Shown here one piece after another: positions 26,053 through 36,115 of a stretch of DNA of 64,000 nucleotides. Below the pieces are notes generated by a model that worked only from the letters and a program-made list of their open reading frames with translations, did no database searches and was not told where the DNA came from. Position 1 is the first letter of the stretch; each line of letters begins with the position of its first letter. This DNA comes from Chitinophagaceae bacterium (GTDB lineage: Bacteria; Bacteroidota; Bacteroidia; Chitinophagales; Chitinophagaceae), in assembly GCA_016721085.1 (NCBI GenBank), contig JADKJI010000028.1, positions 35,811-99,810 on the forward strand, written 5' to 3'. A program made the position numbers and the translations under genes.

Positions 26053-26685
26053 ATGAACTACCATTTCATCACCATCGAAGGCAATATAGGCGCAGGGAAA
26101 ACCACTCTGGCGCACTTGCTATCCAGGCATTATAATGCCCGGTTGGTGCTGGAAGAGTTTGCAGACAACCCTTTTCTTACAAAGTTTTATGAGAATCCGA
26201 AGCAGTATGCATTTCCAGTGGAATTGTTCTTTATGGCAGAGAGGTATAAGCAACTGAAAGAATTGATTCAAACCAGAGATCTATTTCAACAGTTCACTAT
26301 TTCTGACTACCTGTTTACGAAATGCCTCCTGTTTGCCAAAGTGAATTTGCCAGAGGAAGAGTTCAGGCTGTATCAAAAGATATTCGAGATTATTCATCAG
26401 CAGATGACCCAACCCGATCTGTTGATATACCTGCATGCACCTGTAACTAAACTGCAGTCGAATATCAAAAAAAGACAACGCCCTTATGAACAGTCGATTC
26501 CTGATGAATATTTGTTTAATATACAAGAAACCTATACTCATTATATAAGGCAGCATAATATAAAAACGCTTTTCATTGATGTAAGCAATGCCGATTTCTT
26601 ATCGAATGAAAAGCAATTGAAGACCATCATTGATGCCCTCGAAATAGAATACACAGAAGGGCAACATTATCTAACCTTACCATGA
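26053..26685 (+). CDS. Deoxynucleoside kinase
   Basis: 210 residues. P-loop ITIEGNIGAGKTTLAHLLS, then LVLEEFADNPFLTKFY, FFMAERYKQL, FTISDYLFTKC, and a lid region IKKRQRPYEQSIPD. This is the dCK/dGK-like family that phosphorylates deoxynucleosides for salvage, cytosolic. The downstream MFS gene overlaps by four bases, so the two are translationally coupled. Confidence 0.88.
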   Translation: MNYHFITIEGNIGAGKTTLAHLLSRHYNARLVLEEFADNPFLTKFYENPKQYAFPVELFFMAERYKQLKELIQTRDLFQQFTISDYLFTKCLLFAKVNLPEEEFRLYQKIFEIIHQQMTQPDLLIYLHAPVTKLQSNIKKRQRPYEQSIPDEYLFNIQETYTHYIRQHNIKTLFIDVSNADFLSNEKQLKTIIDALEIEYTEGQHYLTLP

Positions 26686-27932
26686 CAGAAGCCAATAGTT
26701 CTGAAAAGCGAGGATTTTTTACCGTTATCAATCATGAATTCACCTGGTTCATCACTGGAAGAATGTTGTTCATAGGTGGACTTCGGATGACTCCTGTTTT
26801 ATTGGGATGGAAACTATATGAAATAACAGGAAGTAAACTGGCATTGGGAATTCTGGGTTTATCTGAGGTAATCCCAGCCATCTTATTAGCACTACCTGCA
26901 GGCGTAAAAGTTGACAGAAGTAATAAGCGTAATCTGATTGCTACATGTATGCTTCTTTATTTCGTGCTTATGTTCCTCTTATTACTCACTACTTCTTCTT
27001 ATACAAGTCAATGGCTTAGTCCGAAGCATATTAGCTGGGTCATATATGGAATCATATTCTTTACAGGTGTTGTTCGGGCCTATAGCGGTCCTTCTTTTAA
27101 TGCCTTTCTGGCTCAATTGGTGCCCTCCCAGCAACTTGTAAGAGCCGCATCAATCAATAGCATGGCCTGGTTGATTGCTGCAGTAACAGGACCTGCTGTT
27201 GCTGGATTATTACTTGGATTCACCAATATCACTATCTCTTTCAGCATTGTTTGTGGTATGATATTGTTAGGCTATCTGGTATTCAGGCAAATACAACCAA
27301 AGCCTGTGAGTTTCAATCCAGGTAATAACCGAACATGGGAAAGTGTAAAAGTGGGATTGAAATTCGTGTTACACAAGAAAGCATTATTAGGTGCCATGAG
27401 TCTCGACATGTTTGCTGTATTATTTGGTGGCGCCACTGCTCTTCTTCCAGTATTTGCAAAAGACATTCTGCATGTAGGTCCAATGGGATTGGGTTGGTTG
27501 ATTGCCGCCACTTATCTTGGAAATTTTATTGCCATAGCATGGCTTACATACAAACCTTTAAAAAGAAAGCAGGGCACTTTACTACATTATATGGTGGGTG
27601 GCTTTGGATTCAGTATATTAGTATTCGCTCTTTCCAATAACTATGTCCTCAGCTTTGCTGCATTATTCGTCAGCGGCCTTTTTGATGGTGTTAGCATGAT
27701 CATAAGGGGCACCATAATGCAGATTTTTGTTCCGGATGAAATGCGTGGCCGTGTATCCAGTGTAAACAGCATCTTCATCAATAGCAGTAACGAGCTAGGT
27801 CAATTTGAAAGCGGCGTAACTGCCGACCTTATGGGCACCGTTCCTTCTGTTGTTTTTGGAGGGTGTATGACATTGCTGGTGTCGATAATTACGTGGGTGA
27901 AGGCAACGGAGTTGAGGAAATTGGAGTATTGA
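26682..27932 (+). CDS. MFS transporter
   Basis: 416 residues with about 12 hydrophobic segments. Intracellular loop GVKVDRSNKRNLIAT follows TM2-3 and GRVSSVNSIFINSSNELGQFESGVTADL lies late in the protein, as in the MFS_3 (EntS/YfiS-like) group of exporters. Shares the ATGA junction with the kinase gene. Substrate unknown. Confidence 0.86.
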   Translation: MTEANSSEKRGFFTVINHEFTWFITGRMLFIGGLRMTPVLLGWKLYEITGSKLALGILGLSEVIPAILLALPAGVKVDRSNKRNLIATCMLLYFVLMFLLLLTTSSYTSQWLSPKHISWVIYGIIFFTGVVRAYSGPSFNAFLAQLVPSQQLVRAASINSMAWLIAAVTGPAVAGLLLGFTNITISFSIVCGMILLGYLVFRQIQPKPVSFNPGNNRTWESVKVGLKFVLHKKALLGAMSLDMFAVLFGGATALLPVFAKDILHVGPMGLGWLIAATYLGNFIAIAWLTYKPLKRKQGTLLHYMVGGFGFSILVFALSNNYVLSFAALFVSGLFDGVSMIIRGTIMQIFVPDEMRGRVSSVNSIFINSSNELGQFESGVTADLMGTVPSVVFGGCMTLLVSIITWVKATELRKLEY

Positions 27933-28095
27933 AAGCAAATTAGGAAATGTGAAAATGAGGAGATGTGGAAATGAAACAGCCAAATGCAGTTAAACCGAAT
28001 TTGCTTTGAATTTTCCCATTTTCTAATCTCCACATCTTCTAATTTGTATTTCGGCTGTTCAATTTTCACATTTCCTAATTTCCACATTTCCTAAT
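27933..28095. repeat. Family A hairpin element
   Basis: AATTAGGAAATGTGAAAATG ... GAAACAGCC on the left and GGCTGTTCAATTTTCAC ... TTTCCTAATT on the right, with a second pair (CTAATCTCCACATC) inside. Lies between two co-directional genes. Confidence 0.7.
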
Positions 28096-28128
28096 TAACA
28101 ATACTTTTAACTATAAAAATAATCCACC

Positions 28129-28902
28129 ATGCTCCGCCGCCAATTCATCCGCAACACCGCCCTCACCAGCGCCTTACTGGCAATGGGATCGAAGGACCTA
28201 TTAGCTTTTTTTCAACAACAGCCAGCCTGGAAGATAAAGATGCTTACTGAAGAAGTGGGTGTGTTTACAGAGAGAGGAGGAACTATACTTTTCACTGTAA
28301 CAAAAGATGGGATTGTGGTTGTAGATGCACAGTTTCCTGAACAAAGCCAACACCTTATTGATGAATTGAAGAAAAAAGAATCTCCCTTCAAGCTTCTGAT
28401 CAATACTCATCATCATGGCGACCATACTGCGGGTAATATTTCTTTCAAAGGAATTGTCCCTCATGTTTTGGCTCATGCAAATTCATTAACTAATCAACAA
28501 GCGGAGGCGGCCAGACAAAAAGCAGAAGACAAACAATTATATCCCGATATGACTTATACCGATACCTGGTGTGAATCGTTTGGAAAAGAAAAGATATGCA
28601 TGCATTATTTTGGTGCAGGTCATACAAATGGTGATAGTGTAGTTCACTTACAACATGCTAATATTGCCCATATGGGTGACTTGTTCTTTAATCGTCGCCA
28701 TCCTTTTGTAGACAGAAGTGCAGGTGCGAATATGAAAAGCTGGATAAAAGTATTGGACAAAACCCGTAAGAAATTAGATAAAAAACGGTTTATGTATTCG
28801 GTCACTCAGGTGATGGGTATGATATCACTGGAACACATGAGGACCTTCCAAAATTTGCCGAATATCTTTCAAAGATTCTCGACTTCACTGAAAAAGAAAT
28901 GA
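28129..28902 (+). CDS. MBL-fold metallohydrolase with twin-arginine-like leader (native end about 29021)
   Basis: Leader MLRRQFIRNTALTSALLAMG resembles a Tat signal. The metallo-beta-lactamase core has INTHHHGDHTAGN (HxHxDH), HYFGAGHTNGD and HMGDLFFNRRHPF. Near 28797 one T is missing: TATTTCGGTCACTC restores YFGHSGDGYDITGTHEDLPKF and runs to a stop at 29021. Probable periplasmic hydrolase of the cyclase/quinoprotein-relay-like MBL group; substrate unknown. Confidence 0.83.
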   Translation: MLRRQFIRNTALTSALLAMGSKDLLAFFQQQPAWKIKMLTEEVGVFTERGGTILFTVTKDGIVVVDAQFPEQSQHLIDELKKKESPFKLLINTHHHGDHTAGNISFKGIVPHVLAHANSLTNQQAEAARQKAEDKQLYPDMTYTDTWCESFGKEKICMHYFGAGHTNGDSVVHLQHANIAHMGDLFFNRRHPFVDRSAGANMKSWIKVLDKTRKKLDKKRFMYSVTQVMGMISLEHMRTFQNLPNIFQRFSTSLKKK

Positions 28903-29021
28903 AGGCTGGTAAGACCAAGGAAGAATTCATCAAGACAACTACACTTCCATTTGAATCGGAGTGGAAGGGAGATGGATTGGGAAGGCCGTTGACGGCGGCG
29001 TGGGAGGAGTTGAGTGCTTGA

Positions 29022-29128
29022 AAACGAATTTGAAAATTTGATGATTTGAAAATTTGAAAATCTATAACCGCGGAGACGCAGAGGCGCAGGGATGGTTCCA
29101 CTGCGTCTCCGCGTCTCTGCGGTAAAAG
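29022..29128. repeat. Family A half-arm with family E hairpin
   Basis: Four 8-bp TTTGAAAA units (29030-29060) run straight into a CGCAGAG hairpin at 29066-29123. It lies between convergent genes. Confidence 0.7.
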
Positions 29129-29147
29129 CTTTATCCAATTGACAATG

Positions 29148-29516
29148 CTATTTCTCCAATTTCAACAATTCTCTTTTTTCTCCCTGTAATATCTCCAATA
29201 CATATACTCCATGCACTAAGGATACAGGAAGACTTGATTTGATAGTGTTTCCAGTTATGATACCCTTCATCATTAATCTTCCCGCCAAGTCATATAATTT
29301 CCATTCTGTACTAACAGATGGATTGGTATTGGTAAGTTCTATTAAAAGCTGATCCTTGATTGGGTTAGTGTAACGAAGCACCATTCCTGAAAGCTTACTG
29401 TTAATAGATACCACTTTAGAGAACATGAATTTTCCATCCAGATCAATCTGACGGATTCGATAGAAAGCATTGCCTTTAAGAGGTGCGAAATCTTTGAACA
29501 TATAATTCTGTAACAC
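29148..29516 (-). CDS. Fn3-like repeat protein, C-terminal T9SS sorting fragment
   Basis: Contains FYRIRQIDLDGKFMFSKVV, then NPIKDQLLIEL, YDLAGRLMMKG and VHGVYVLEILQGEKRELLKLEK, a Por-type secretion tail. It belongs to the same gene as the next three entries. Adding an A in the AAAAA near 29650 links it to VPVRFVNFTA ... IERSADGQVF upstream. Confidence 0.75.
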   Translation of the reverse strand: MLQNYMFKDFAPLKGNAFYRIRQIDLDGKFMFSKVVSINSKLSGMVLRYTNPIKDQLLIELTNTNPSVSTEWKLYDLAGRLMMKGIITGNTIKSSLPVSLVHGVYVLEILQGEKRELLKLEK

Positions 29517-29745
29517 AGAGCTGAAACCAGCAGCTTGTATAGAACCTATAGATTCAAATACCTGACCATCTGCACTTCTCTCTATTTGGAAACTGGCACT
29601 GTTATCTTCCTGAGCCGTACTCCAATTGAGTTGAATACCAGTGGCTTTTTAATTGCAGTGAAATTCACAAACCTTACAGGAACAAGAGCATTGGTAGTAG
29701 CACTGTTTCTGGCCGGATTTGTTATCAGGAACTGCGAATTGGCAC

Positions 29746-30696
29746 TTATGAGATTGAACTCAAAACTGCGAAATGATATGTGGTACTTGGTGATAGACCA
29801 GTAACTAGTATTGAATTTCCGGTACCACTATATACTACATAGTTACCAGTTCCGATAACTGTTCCTGAACCGAATCCGGAATTCGCTGTATAGGCACCGT
29901 TATCAACAGGATTTGCATCAACAGCTGATCCTGCTTTCATCAATACCATTCGACGGTTACCACTACCATTAACCCAATTTAATTGTAAGCTGGTGGCTGT
30001 GATTGACCCCGCACTTGCAGTGGTAGCTTGAACTGTTGGTGGGCCTACCGTAGTTACAGAACCTGTTAATCCAGGCCGCATGTAAACAGGAATTGAAACA
30101 CCATTGTATTCATAAATGGCAAAATAGTATGTTGTACCTGCCAGCAAATTGGTAATATTAACTGTACTTCCTGTACTTCTATACACTACATAATTACCTG
30201 TTCCTATTTGGGTTCCCGTTCCAAAAGCTGTGCCAGCAGTGTAAAATGATAAATCAGAAGGATCTGCATCAACAGGTGAGCCTTGTTTAACTACAACAAT
30301 ACGTGACTGACCATTTCCTAATGTCCAACTAGCTGTTAAGGTAGTACCACCCACGTTGCTAAAAATCAGGTTACTAGACTGAATGGTTGGAGTGGAGGCA
30401 CTAGCCTGGCTGGCGCTGGCAAAAGTACTAGTCTGGTAGGCGGTACCTGTACCAGTGCCATCGTATTCGAAAACAGCAAAATGGTATGTAATATTTGGTA
30501 AAAGGTTTGAGATATCTACAAATGAACTCACTCCATCATAAACAACAAACTGACCACTACCCAAATTATCGCCACTACCCATAACTCCGGATGGAGTATA
30601 ATCAGTTCCATTTGCCGGGAGGGCTGTTACTGCCGCCCCTGCCCTTGCCACAACAATTCGTCTGGCACCATTTCCAGAAGTCCATAATATTCTCAT
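29746..30696 (-). CDS. Fn3-like repeat protein, third fragment
   Basis: Three beta-sandwich repeats. A-type: SGNGARRIVVARAGAAVTA with YDGVSSFVDISNLLPN. B-type: LGNGQSRIVVVKQGSPVDAD with GTGNYVVYRSTGSTVNI. The last is B-like. The end AVLSSIS is a frameshift; one more T gives AVFEFNLISANSQF and leads into the 29148-29516 fragment. Confidence 0.72.
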   Translation of the reverse strand: MRILWTSGNGARRIVVARAGAAVTALPANGTDYTPSGVMGSGDNLGSGQFVVYDGVSSFVDISNLLPNITYHFAVFEYDGTGTGTAYQTSTFASASQASASTPTIQSSNLIFSNVGGTTLTASWTLGNGQSRIVVVKQGSPVDADPSDLSFYTAGTAFGTGTQIGTGNYVVYRSTGSTVNITNLLAGTTYYFAIYEYNGVSIPVYMRPGLTGSVTTVGPPTVQATTASAGSITATSLQLNWVNGSGNRRMVLMKAGSAVDANPVDNGAYTANSGFGSGTVIGTGNYVVYSGTGNSILVTGLSPSTTYHFAVLSSIS

Positions 30697-30720
30697 TGAA
30701 TTCCCTTCAACCTGAGAAAA

Positions 30721-31278
30721 CTATCGAAGCAGCAGGGCTGCTGCGGTGGTAATACTTGCGGTAACTCCAGGTACCCTATACATCGGTCCTACAGATCCGT
30801 TATACTCATAAGCGGCTATATGATAGGTTGTGGCAGGCAGGAGATTGGTAACGGTAATATTGTTTGCAGTAGATCTATAGATGACAAAGTTGCCAGTCCC
30901 TATTTCAGTTCCACTACCGAAAATGCTGTTGCCATTATAAAAACTCAGATTTGGAGGATCACTATCTACTGCCGCTCCCTGATGCATAAGCAACAATCGG
31001 CCAGTTCCACTTCCATTTGTCCAATTTATTCTTACGGTACTTCCACTCACATTCGTAAAATTGATGGCGCTTGTTGGAGTTACCGGTGCAGAAAGTGTTG
31101 CCTGGTTACCTGAACCAAAGGAAGCTGTAAGATAACTGGTAGTGGCTCCGGTTCCATTATATTCGTAAACCCTAAAATGATACGTTGTTGATGGTTGCAA
31201 AGCAGAAATGTCAAAAAATCGTTGAAGTACCATCATACAAAACATACTGATTACTTCCCAAATCATCTCCGAGACCAA
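30721..31278 (-). CDS. Fn3-like repeat protein, second fragment
   Basis: Begins out of frame. The real reading enters at FDISALQPSTTYHFRVYEYN, completing an A repeat, followed by a B repeat (NGSGTGRLLLMHQGAAVDSD). Two compensating indels near 30720-30735 create the in-frame TAG; corrected, the link reads PAASIVFSQVEGNSMRILW. Confidence 0.7.
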   Translation of the reverse strand: MVSEMIWEVISMFCMMVLQRFFDISALQPSTTYHFRVYEYNGTGATTSYLTASFGSGNQATLSAPVTPTSAINFTNVSGSTVRINWTNGSGTGRLLLMHQGAAVDSDPPNLSFYNGNSIFGSGTEIGTGNFVIYRSTANNITVTNLLPATTYHIAAYEYNGSVGPMYRVPGVTASITTAAALLLR

Positions 31279-32929
31279 ATTGGGTATTATGAGTATAGTC
31301 TATTCCATCAACTGGTGTAGCGGTAACTGCAGCACCTGCCCGTACAACGACTATTCTTCTTTGTCCATTTCCATTGGTCCAATTCACCCTGTAGCCATTT
31401 CCTTCAATACTAGTAAAACTCAATCCGGAAGCAGCTATTGTTGGAGTTGCTGGAGTGGGGATTGATCCCGTAGTGCCTGGTACCAGATACATTGGAGTAC
31501 CTACACCATTAAACTCATAAACAGCAAAATGATACGTAGTATTAATGGCTAGTCCGGTTATTGATACAGTTGCTGAAGCAGTATTTCCCAATACATAGTT
31601 TCCAGTTCCTATCTGAGTGCCTGAACCAAAATTAGAATTGGCTGCATAAAAAGTTAGATTTACAGGATCAGCATTCACCGCCGAACCAGCTCTCACTAAT
31701 AAAAGTCTTCTCGACCCATTTCCATTTGTCCAATTTACAGTAACCCCTGAACCTGATAGGTTGGTAAAATTCAAGTTTGATACAGGAACAGTAGGTGATG
31801 ATAATGTAGCCTGAGAGCCAGATCCGAAACCAGCCGTAAGGTAAGATGTTGAGGTACCAGTACCATCATATTCGTATACCCTAAAGTGATACGTTGTTGC
31901 GGGAGAAAGGCCAGTTAAGTCAATAAAACTACTTGTACCATCATACACCACAAATTGGCTGCTACCAAGGTCATCACCAGACCCGAATGCAGCATTTGCC
32001 GTATAATCAATTCCGTCTGTAGGAATTGCGGTAACTGCAGCACCAGCTCTGGCAACAACTATCCTTCTGGCACCATTACCAGAAGTCCATAACATTCGCA
32101 TAGTGGCTCCTTCAATAGAACTGAAACTCACACCTGATGCTGCTACTGTTGGACGAGGGGCTGTAGTAAAATTCGCTGTACTACCAGGAATAAGGTAAAC
32201 AGGACCACTTGATCCATTATAATCAAAAATTGAATAATGATAGGTAGTGGCAGGCTGTAACCCTGTAATGGTCACTGTACTGGCTGTATTGTTAAGAATG
32301 GAATAATTCCCAGTTCCAACCTGTGTACCGGACCCATAAACTGTATTCGCATTATAAATTGAAAGATCAGATGGGTTTGCATTTACAGCCGAACCTTGTT
32401 TTACTAATACCAGACGTCTTGCACCATTTCCATTTGTCCAGTTCAGGGTCATTGTACTTCCACTTATGGTGGGTGCTGTTATGGCACTCGAAGCAATTGT
32501 GGGAGGGGATAAGGTTGATTGGCTTGAAGCAGCAAAACTTGCGGTTAGATATTGTGTTGTGGAAGCTGTTCCATTATATTCGTAAATGGCAATATGATAG
32601 GTAGTAGATGGTTGCAGTCCGCTCACATCAACAAAAGAGCTTGTGTTATCATAAACCACAAACTGACCAGCAGACAATGCATCACCAGAACCAAATATTG
32701 GACTTGGATTATAATCCACTCCATTTAAAGGCAAAGCTGTTACAGCTCCTCCCTGCCTCATTACAACAACTCTACGTGCTCCGTTACCACTTGTCCAAAG
32801 TATCCTGAAACTACCCCCATCCAAACTGCTATAGGTGAATTACTTGCGGGTGTTGTTGGTGGAAGGTTGCGCAATGGCGCTTAAAGAACAAAATAATGCC
32901 AGGATAAAACTCAGGTAGAAAATACGCAT
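31211..32929 (-). CDS. Giant secreted Fn3-like repeat protein, N-terminal fragment (joined extent 29148-32929)
   Basis: The ATG at 32929 starts a signal peptide (MRIFYLSFILALFCSLSAIA). Two small indels near 32850-32880 put an in-frame TAA before the first repeat; the open reading resumes at LDGGSFRILWTSGNGARR. Repeats of about 95 residues alternate as A (SGNGARRIVVARAGAAV, FVVYDGTSSFID) and B (NGNGARRLVLVKQGSAV, GTGNYSIL). Each has an LxWTxGNG strand and a TTYHFxVYEYNG strand typical of Fn3 folds. In the whole gene I count four A/B pairs plus one final B-like repeat, then the sorting tail. Likely adhesion or surface protein of about 1,250 residues. The reading as assembled ends in TIF at 31211 because of an extra T. 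Confidence 0.75.
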
Positions 32930-33133
32930 ACGTCAGATTTAATGATGAATAGCCAATTCTAATCAGTGGAGGACTGGTCTTTATGAAGGAGGATGGATAG
33001 GTATGAACCTGCAGTAGTTACAGGTTCCAGAATAAGAATATAAATTTTGAAATTTAATAGAAGAGAGAAAGAATATTCTACCAATGGCAGCTTTTCAACC
33101 AATGGTAAAGAAACCTGCTACCCTATACGAAGA

Positions 33134-34908
33134 TTATAGTTGTATGGCTAACTTTACGTGATAAGTAGAATCAGTTTGATTTATATCAAGAGAATGCCGT
33201 CCCTCATATAACATTTCAAGACGCTTGCGTACATTTTCAAGCCCTACCCCACCTTTATTATATTCCTTATTATTAATGCTGTTTTCGCTAGTGTAGTATA
33301 ACCAGCCATCTGCTAAATATATCTCGATATTAAGGAATGATCCGGCTTTTGCTTCTTCCATTCCATGTTTGAAGGCATTCTCTATAAATTGAATGAGCAA
33401 TAGAGGAGATATCTCATACCCCTCACTATTTACATCAATTTTCAACTGAATGGTTTCTTCTTTATCGTACCGAAGTTTCTCCAAATCAATATAACTGCTA
33501 ATGAATTTCAGTTCCTTTGTGAGTGGTACTTTTTCGCTTTTGCAATCGTAGATCACATATTCCATTATATCGCTCAGCTTTAGAATAGCATCTGGAGCTT
33601 TCACAGGAGATATCATGGAGAGTCCGTAAAGATTATTAAGCGTATTGAAATAGAAATGAGGATTTAACTGCGATTTTAATAATTGCAATTCCATTTCTGT
33701 GAGCTTCTTCTGAAATTCCAGTGTCAATTGTTGCTCTTTGTCTTTTTCAATCTCTTTCTGTTGCTGCAATAATTTATTGGTTTGTTCTTTTACCCTAGAC
33801 TCCAGTTTTATGGTCAGTTCTTCCTGTAATTTCCTGTTTTCCTCCAACTGACTGATAAGTTGATCTTGAGTACTTATCTTTTCCTTTTCAATCAGACTGG
33901 TTTTGTAACTCAAACCTAAAGTGAAGCAGATCAGTTCTAATGCCATTCCTGTTTGCATGTAGATCATCGGATCAAATCTTGCAATATAAGGACCAGTCAA
34001 AATCCATGATAAAAGCATTGCAATCATTGAACCCATTATCAGGAAACTAGATCCTACCGCAATAAAAAGGGAGATGGCTTTTCTGGACCTGAATAATAAG
34101 GAAATCCCTGTGATTGCGACCAACACCAAATAGACTCTTACAACTGTAAACAGTGGTGATTTATATTCGAGCAAATTAGTTGCACAAAACATGAGATCAA
34201 CTAGTATAGCACCCATCAATAATTTTTCAGTGACCAATATCAATTTATGAAACCAGGGAGCAATCTCTTTGAAATCGATAAAATATCGTACAAATCTGAA
34301 ATAGGCGAAAAAAAGAAGATAGCTGAATGGGTTGTTTCCCAGTTTATGAATTAACGGGAAATGAGAGTATAGAATATCTATATATTGATACTCTTCCAGC
34401 TTAAACAGGAAATAATTGAAAACGCTAAAAGCGTAGAAAGCATATAGAAGAAATTCCTTTCGTTTGTTATTGAAATAATATTGTGCTAACGTATGAATGA
34501 TTATGAAGAATACAATACTCAGAAATAATACGTCTGCAAAAAGATAATACCTATGGTCAAAAACTAATTTCTGAACAACCGATTTGTATTCATCTGGTCT
34601 AATTACAACTGGATACCCTGTTCCATAGTTGTAATATGCATTGGGAATCTTTCCAAATACTTCAACTGTGGAAGCAGGTGATACTTCAATAAAAAAACTA
34701 GATCGCTCAATCTTTGTTTCGGTACTAAAAAAAACATCATTGTTCTTTATAATGGTTAGCCCGTCACCATTTCTATAGTAAATGGAAAGAAATGAGTTTC
34801 TATTGAAAATAAGCTGAACCCTTTCTTTATAGTCATTCGGGTTATGAAAGACCCATTTGCACCAAGCAGTAAATTTAGAATGCCCATATCTACTCTTAAA
34901 CGATGCTC
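33134..34908 (-). CDS. LytS/YehU-type sensor histidine kinase with 7TMR-DISM input, main part (joined extent 33134-35133)
   Basis: The frame is open from about 34921. Part of a 7TMR-DISM extracellular sandwich (FTPDTALRASFKSR, WVFHNPNDYKERVQL, SIYYRNGDGLTI) precedes seven hydrophobic segments at about 34530-33950. A coiled coil (LISQLEENRKLQEELTIKLE) and a His_kinase domain follow: phospho-acceptor His in KSQLNPHFYFNTLNNLYGLS, N box IQFIENAFKHG, G box GVGLENVRKRLEMLY. It phosphorylates the LytTR regulator encoded just upstream. Inner membrane; signal unknown. Confidence 0.88.
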
Positions 34909-35133
34909 TTAATGCGGTATCAGGCGTGAATTTTGATTCACCAATTCTTCCAAAGAAATTTTATTCTCCTGATTCACGAAATAGGCCGAGAAATAATTCA
35001 TATCATAGACAGAATCAAGCTGTTTCCCTTTCCATAAATGAATGGTATCCTGCGCCAACAAGGTCTGCCCCCCAAACATCCCGTAAATGAGGATAAGAAA
35101 ACTAACAATCAAAAGCCTGTTGCCATGTAGCAT
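34909..35133 (-). CDS. Sensor histidine kinase, N-terminal signal peptide and DISM start
   Basis: Signal peptide (LLIVSFLILIYGMFGGQTLL) then IHLWKGKQLDSVYDMNYFSAYF, the beginning of the DISM sensor domain. The frame breaks near 34955: one extra A in GAAGAATTGG gives LEEIGESKFTPDTA and joins the main part. The ATG overlaps the stop of the regulator gene as TAATG, showing translational coupling. Confidence 0.75.
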   Translation of the reverse strand: MLHGNRLLIVSFLILIYGMFGGQTLLAQDTIHLWKGKQLDSVYDMNYFSAYFVNQENKISLEELVNQNSRLIPH

Positions 35134-35858
35134 TATCTGATGAGTTTATACCGGGCGATCTTCTCCATAAAGGCATCCTTGGTGTAACGGCTAACCGGCA
35201 ATGTCATCTTATTCACCTGAACGGTATTCCCTTCAATAGACTTTATATGCCTCAACGCGACAATATAACTTCTGTGAATCCGAAAAAAAAGTTCATTTGG
35301 CAAATTATCTTCCAGGTTTTGCATTGTTTGATAAATCACCCAATTACCTTCAGTTGTATAGATTCTTACATATTCTTTGAGTGCTTCAATATATAGTATG
35401 TCCTGTAGCCGTACCCGAACCAACTTGCCATCCGCCTTTACGAACATATCCTTTTCATCTTCTAAAGAAGCGCTTTGGAACTTTTCACCTTTCTCAGCAA
35501 TAATCAATGTATAGGCTTTATTGACCGCTTGTAAAAAGCGTTCAAATGAAAAGGGCTTTAATAAATAATCTACAGCATTGAGATCAAATCCATCAAGGGC
35601 AAATTCCCGGTATGCTGTAGTAAAGATCACATATGGATGTTGTGGCATAGACCTGATCAATTCAAATCCCGATATTTTCGGCATCTTGATATCAAGGAAC
35701 ATCAATACTGGCTTTATAACATTAATTTCTCTTAAAGCATCTGCTGCATTTGAATAAGAAGCTTCCAGCATCAGTCTCTCATCCCGTATTATATATTGTT
35801 TTAAAATATCACGGGCAATGGGTTCGTCGTCGACTATGATGCAGGTTAGGGTGGTCAT
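35133..35858 (-). CDS. LytTR-family response regulator
   Basis: 241 residues. Receiver domain with IIVDDEPIARDIL and phospho-acceptor Asp56 in LMFLDIKMPKISG, TTAYREFALDGFDLNAVDYLLKPF, then a LytTR DNA-binding domain from about residue 130 (FVKADGKLVRV, ILYIEALKEYVRIYT, FFRIHRSYIVALRHI). First gene of a two-gene operon with its kinase. Targets unknown. Confidence 0.92.
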   Translation of the reverse strand: MTTLTCIIVDDEPIARDILKQYIIRDERLMLEASYSNAADALREINVIKPVLMFLDIKMPKISGFELIRSMPQHPYVIFTTAYREFALDGFDLNAVDYLLKPFSFERFLQAVNKAYTLIIAEKGEKFQSASLEDEKDMFVKADGKLVRVRLQDILYIEALKEYVRIYTTEGNWVIYQTMQNLEDNLPNELFFRIHRSYIVALRHIKSIEGNTVQVNKMTLPVSRYTKDAFMEKIARYKLIR

Positions 35859-35884
35859 GCTTGTTAAAGTTAGTAAATTCTGCG

Positions 35885-36115
35885 GGAGGCGGAAGGCTAA
35901 ATGCTGGATGCTTGATGCCTAAAGCTTAAGGCCTAGGGCTTAAAGCTTAAACTTGTCTTTGGCCCGCGAATAAGGCACTTCGAAAAATGCATTATACGAA
36001 GAACCTAATTACCGGGCCAAAGACACAATCAAGCCTTAGGCCCCAGGCCTTAAGCTTTAGGCATCAAGCATCTAGCATTCTGCATCCAGCATTTAGCATC
36101 CCACATTAAGCCTCC
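35885..36115. repeat. Family D hairpin element with inner GC stem
   Basis: Outer arms ATGCTGGATGCTTGATGCC and GGCATCAAGCATCTAGCAT. Inside, a 12-bp perfect stem GTCTTTGGCCCG (35955-35966) pairs with 36013-36024. Related to the element at 5397-5640. Confidence 0.7.

Noticed and set aside
30820..32808. Plus-strand ORFs opposite the Fn3 repeat gene
   Set aside because: They are antisense to repetitive coding DNA, with no family features; treated as shadows.
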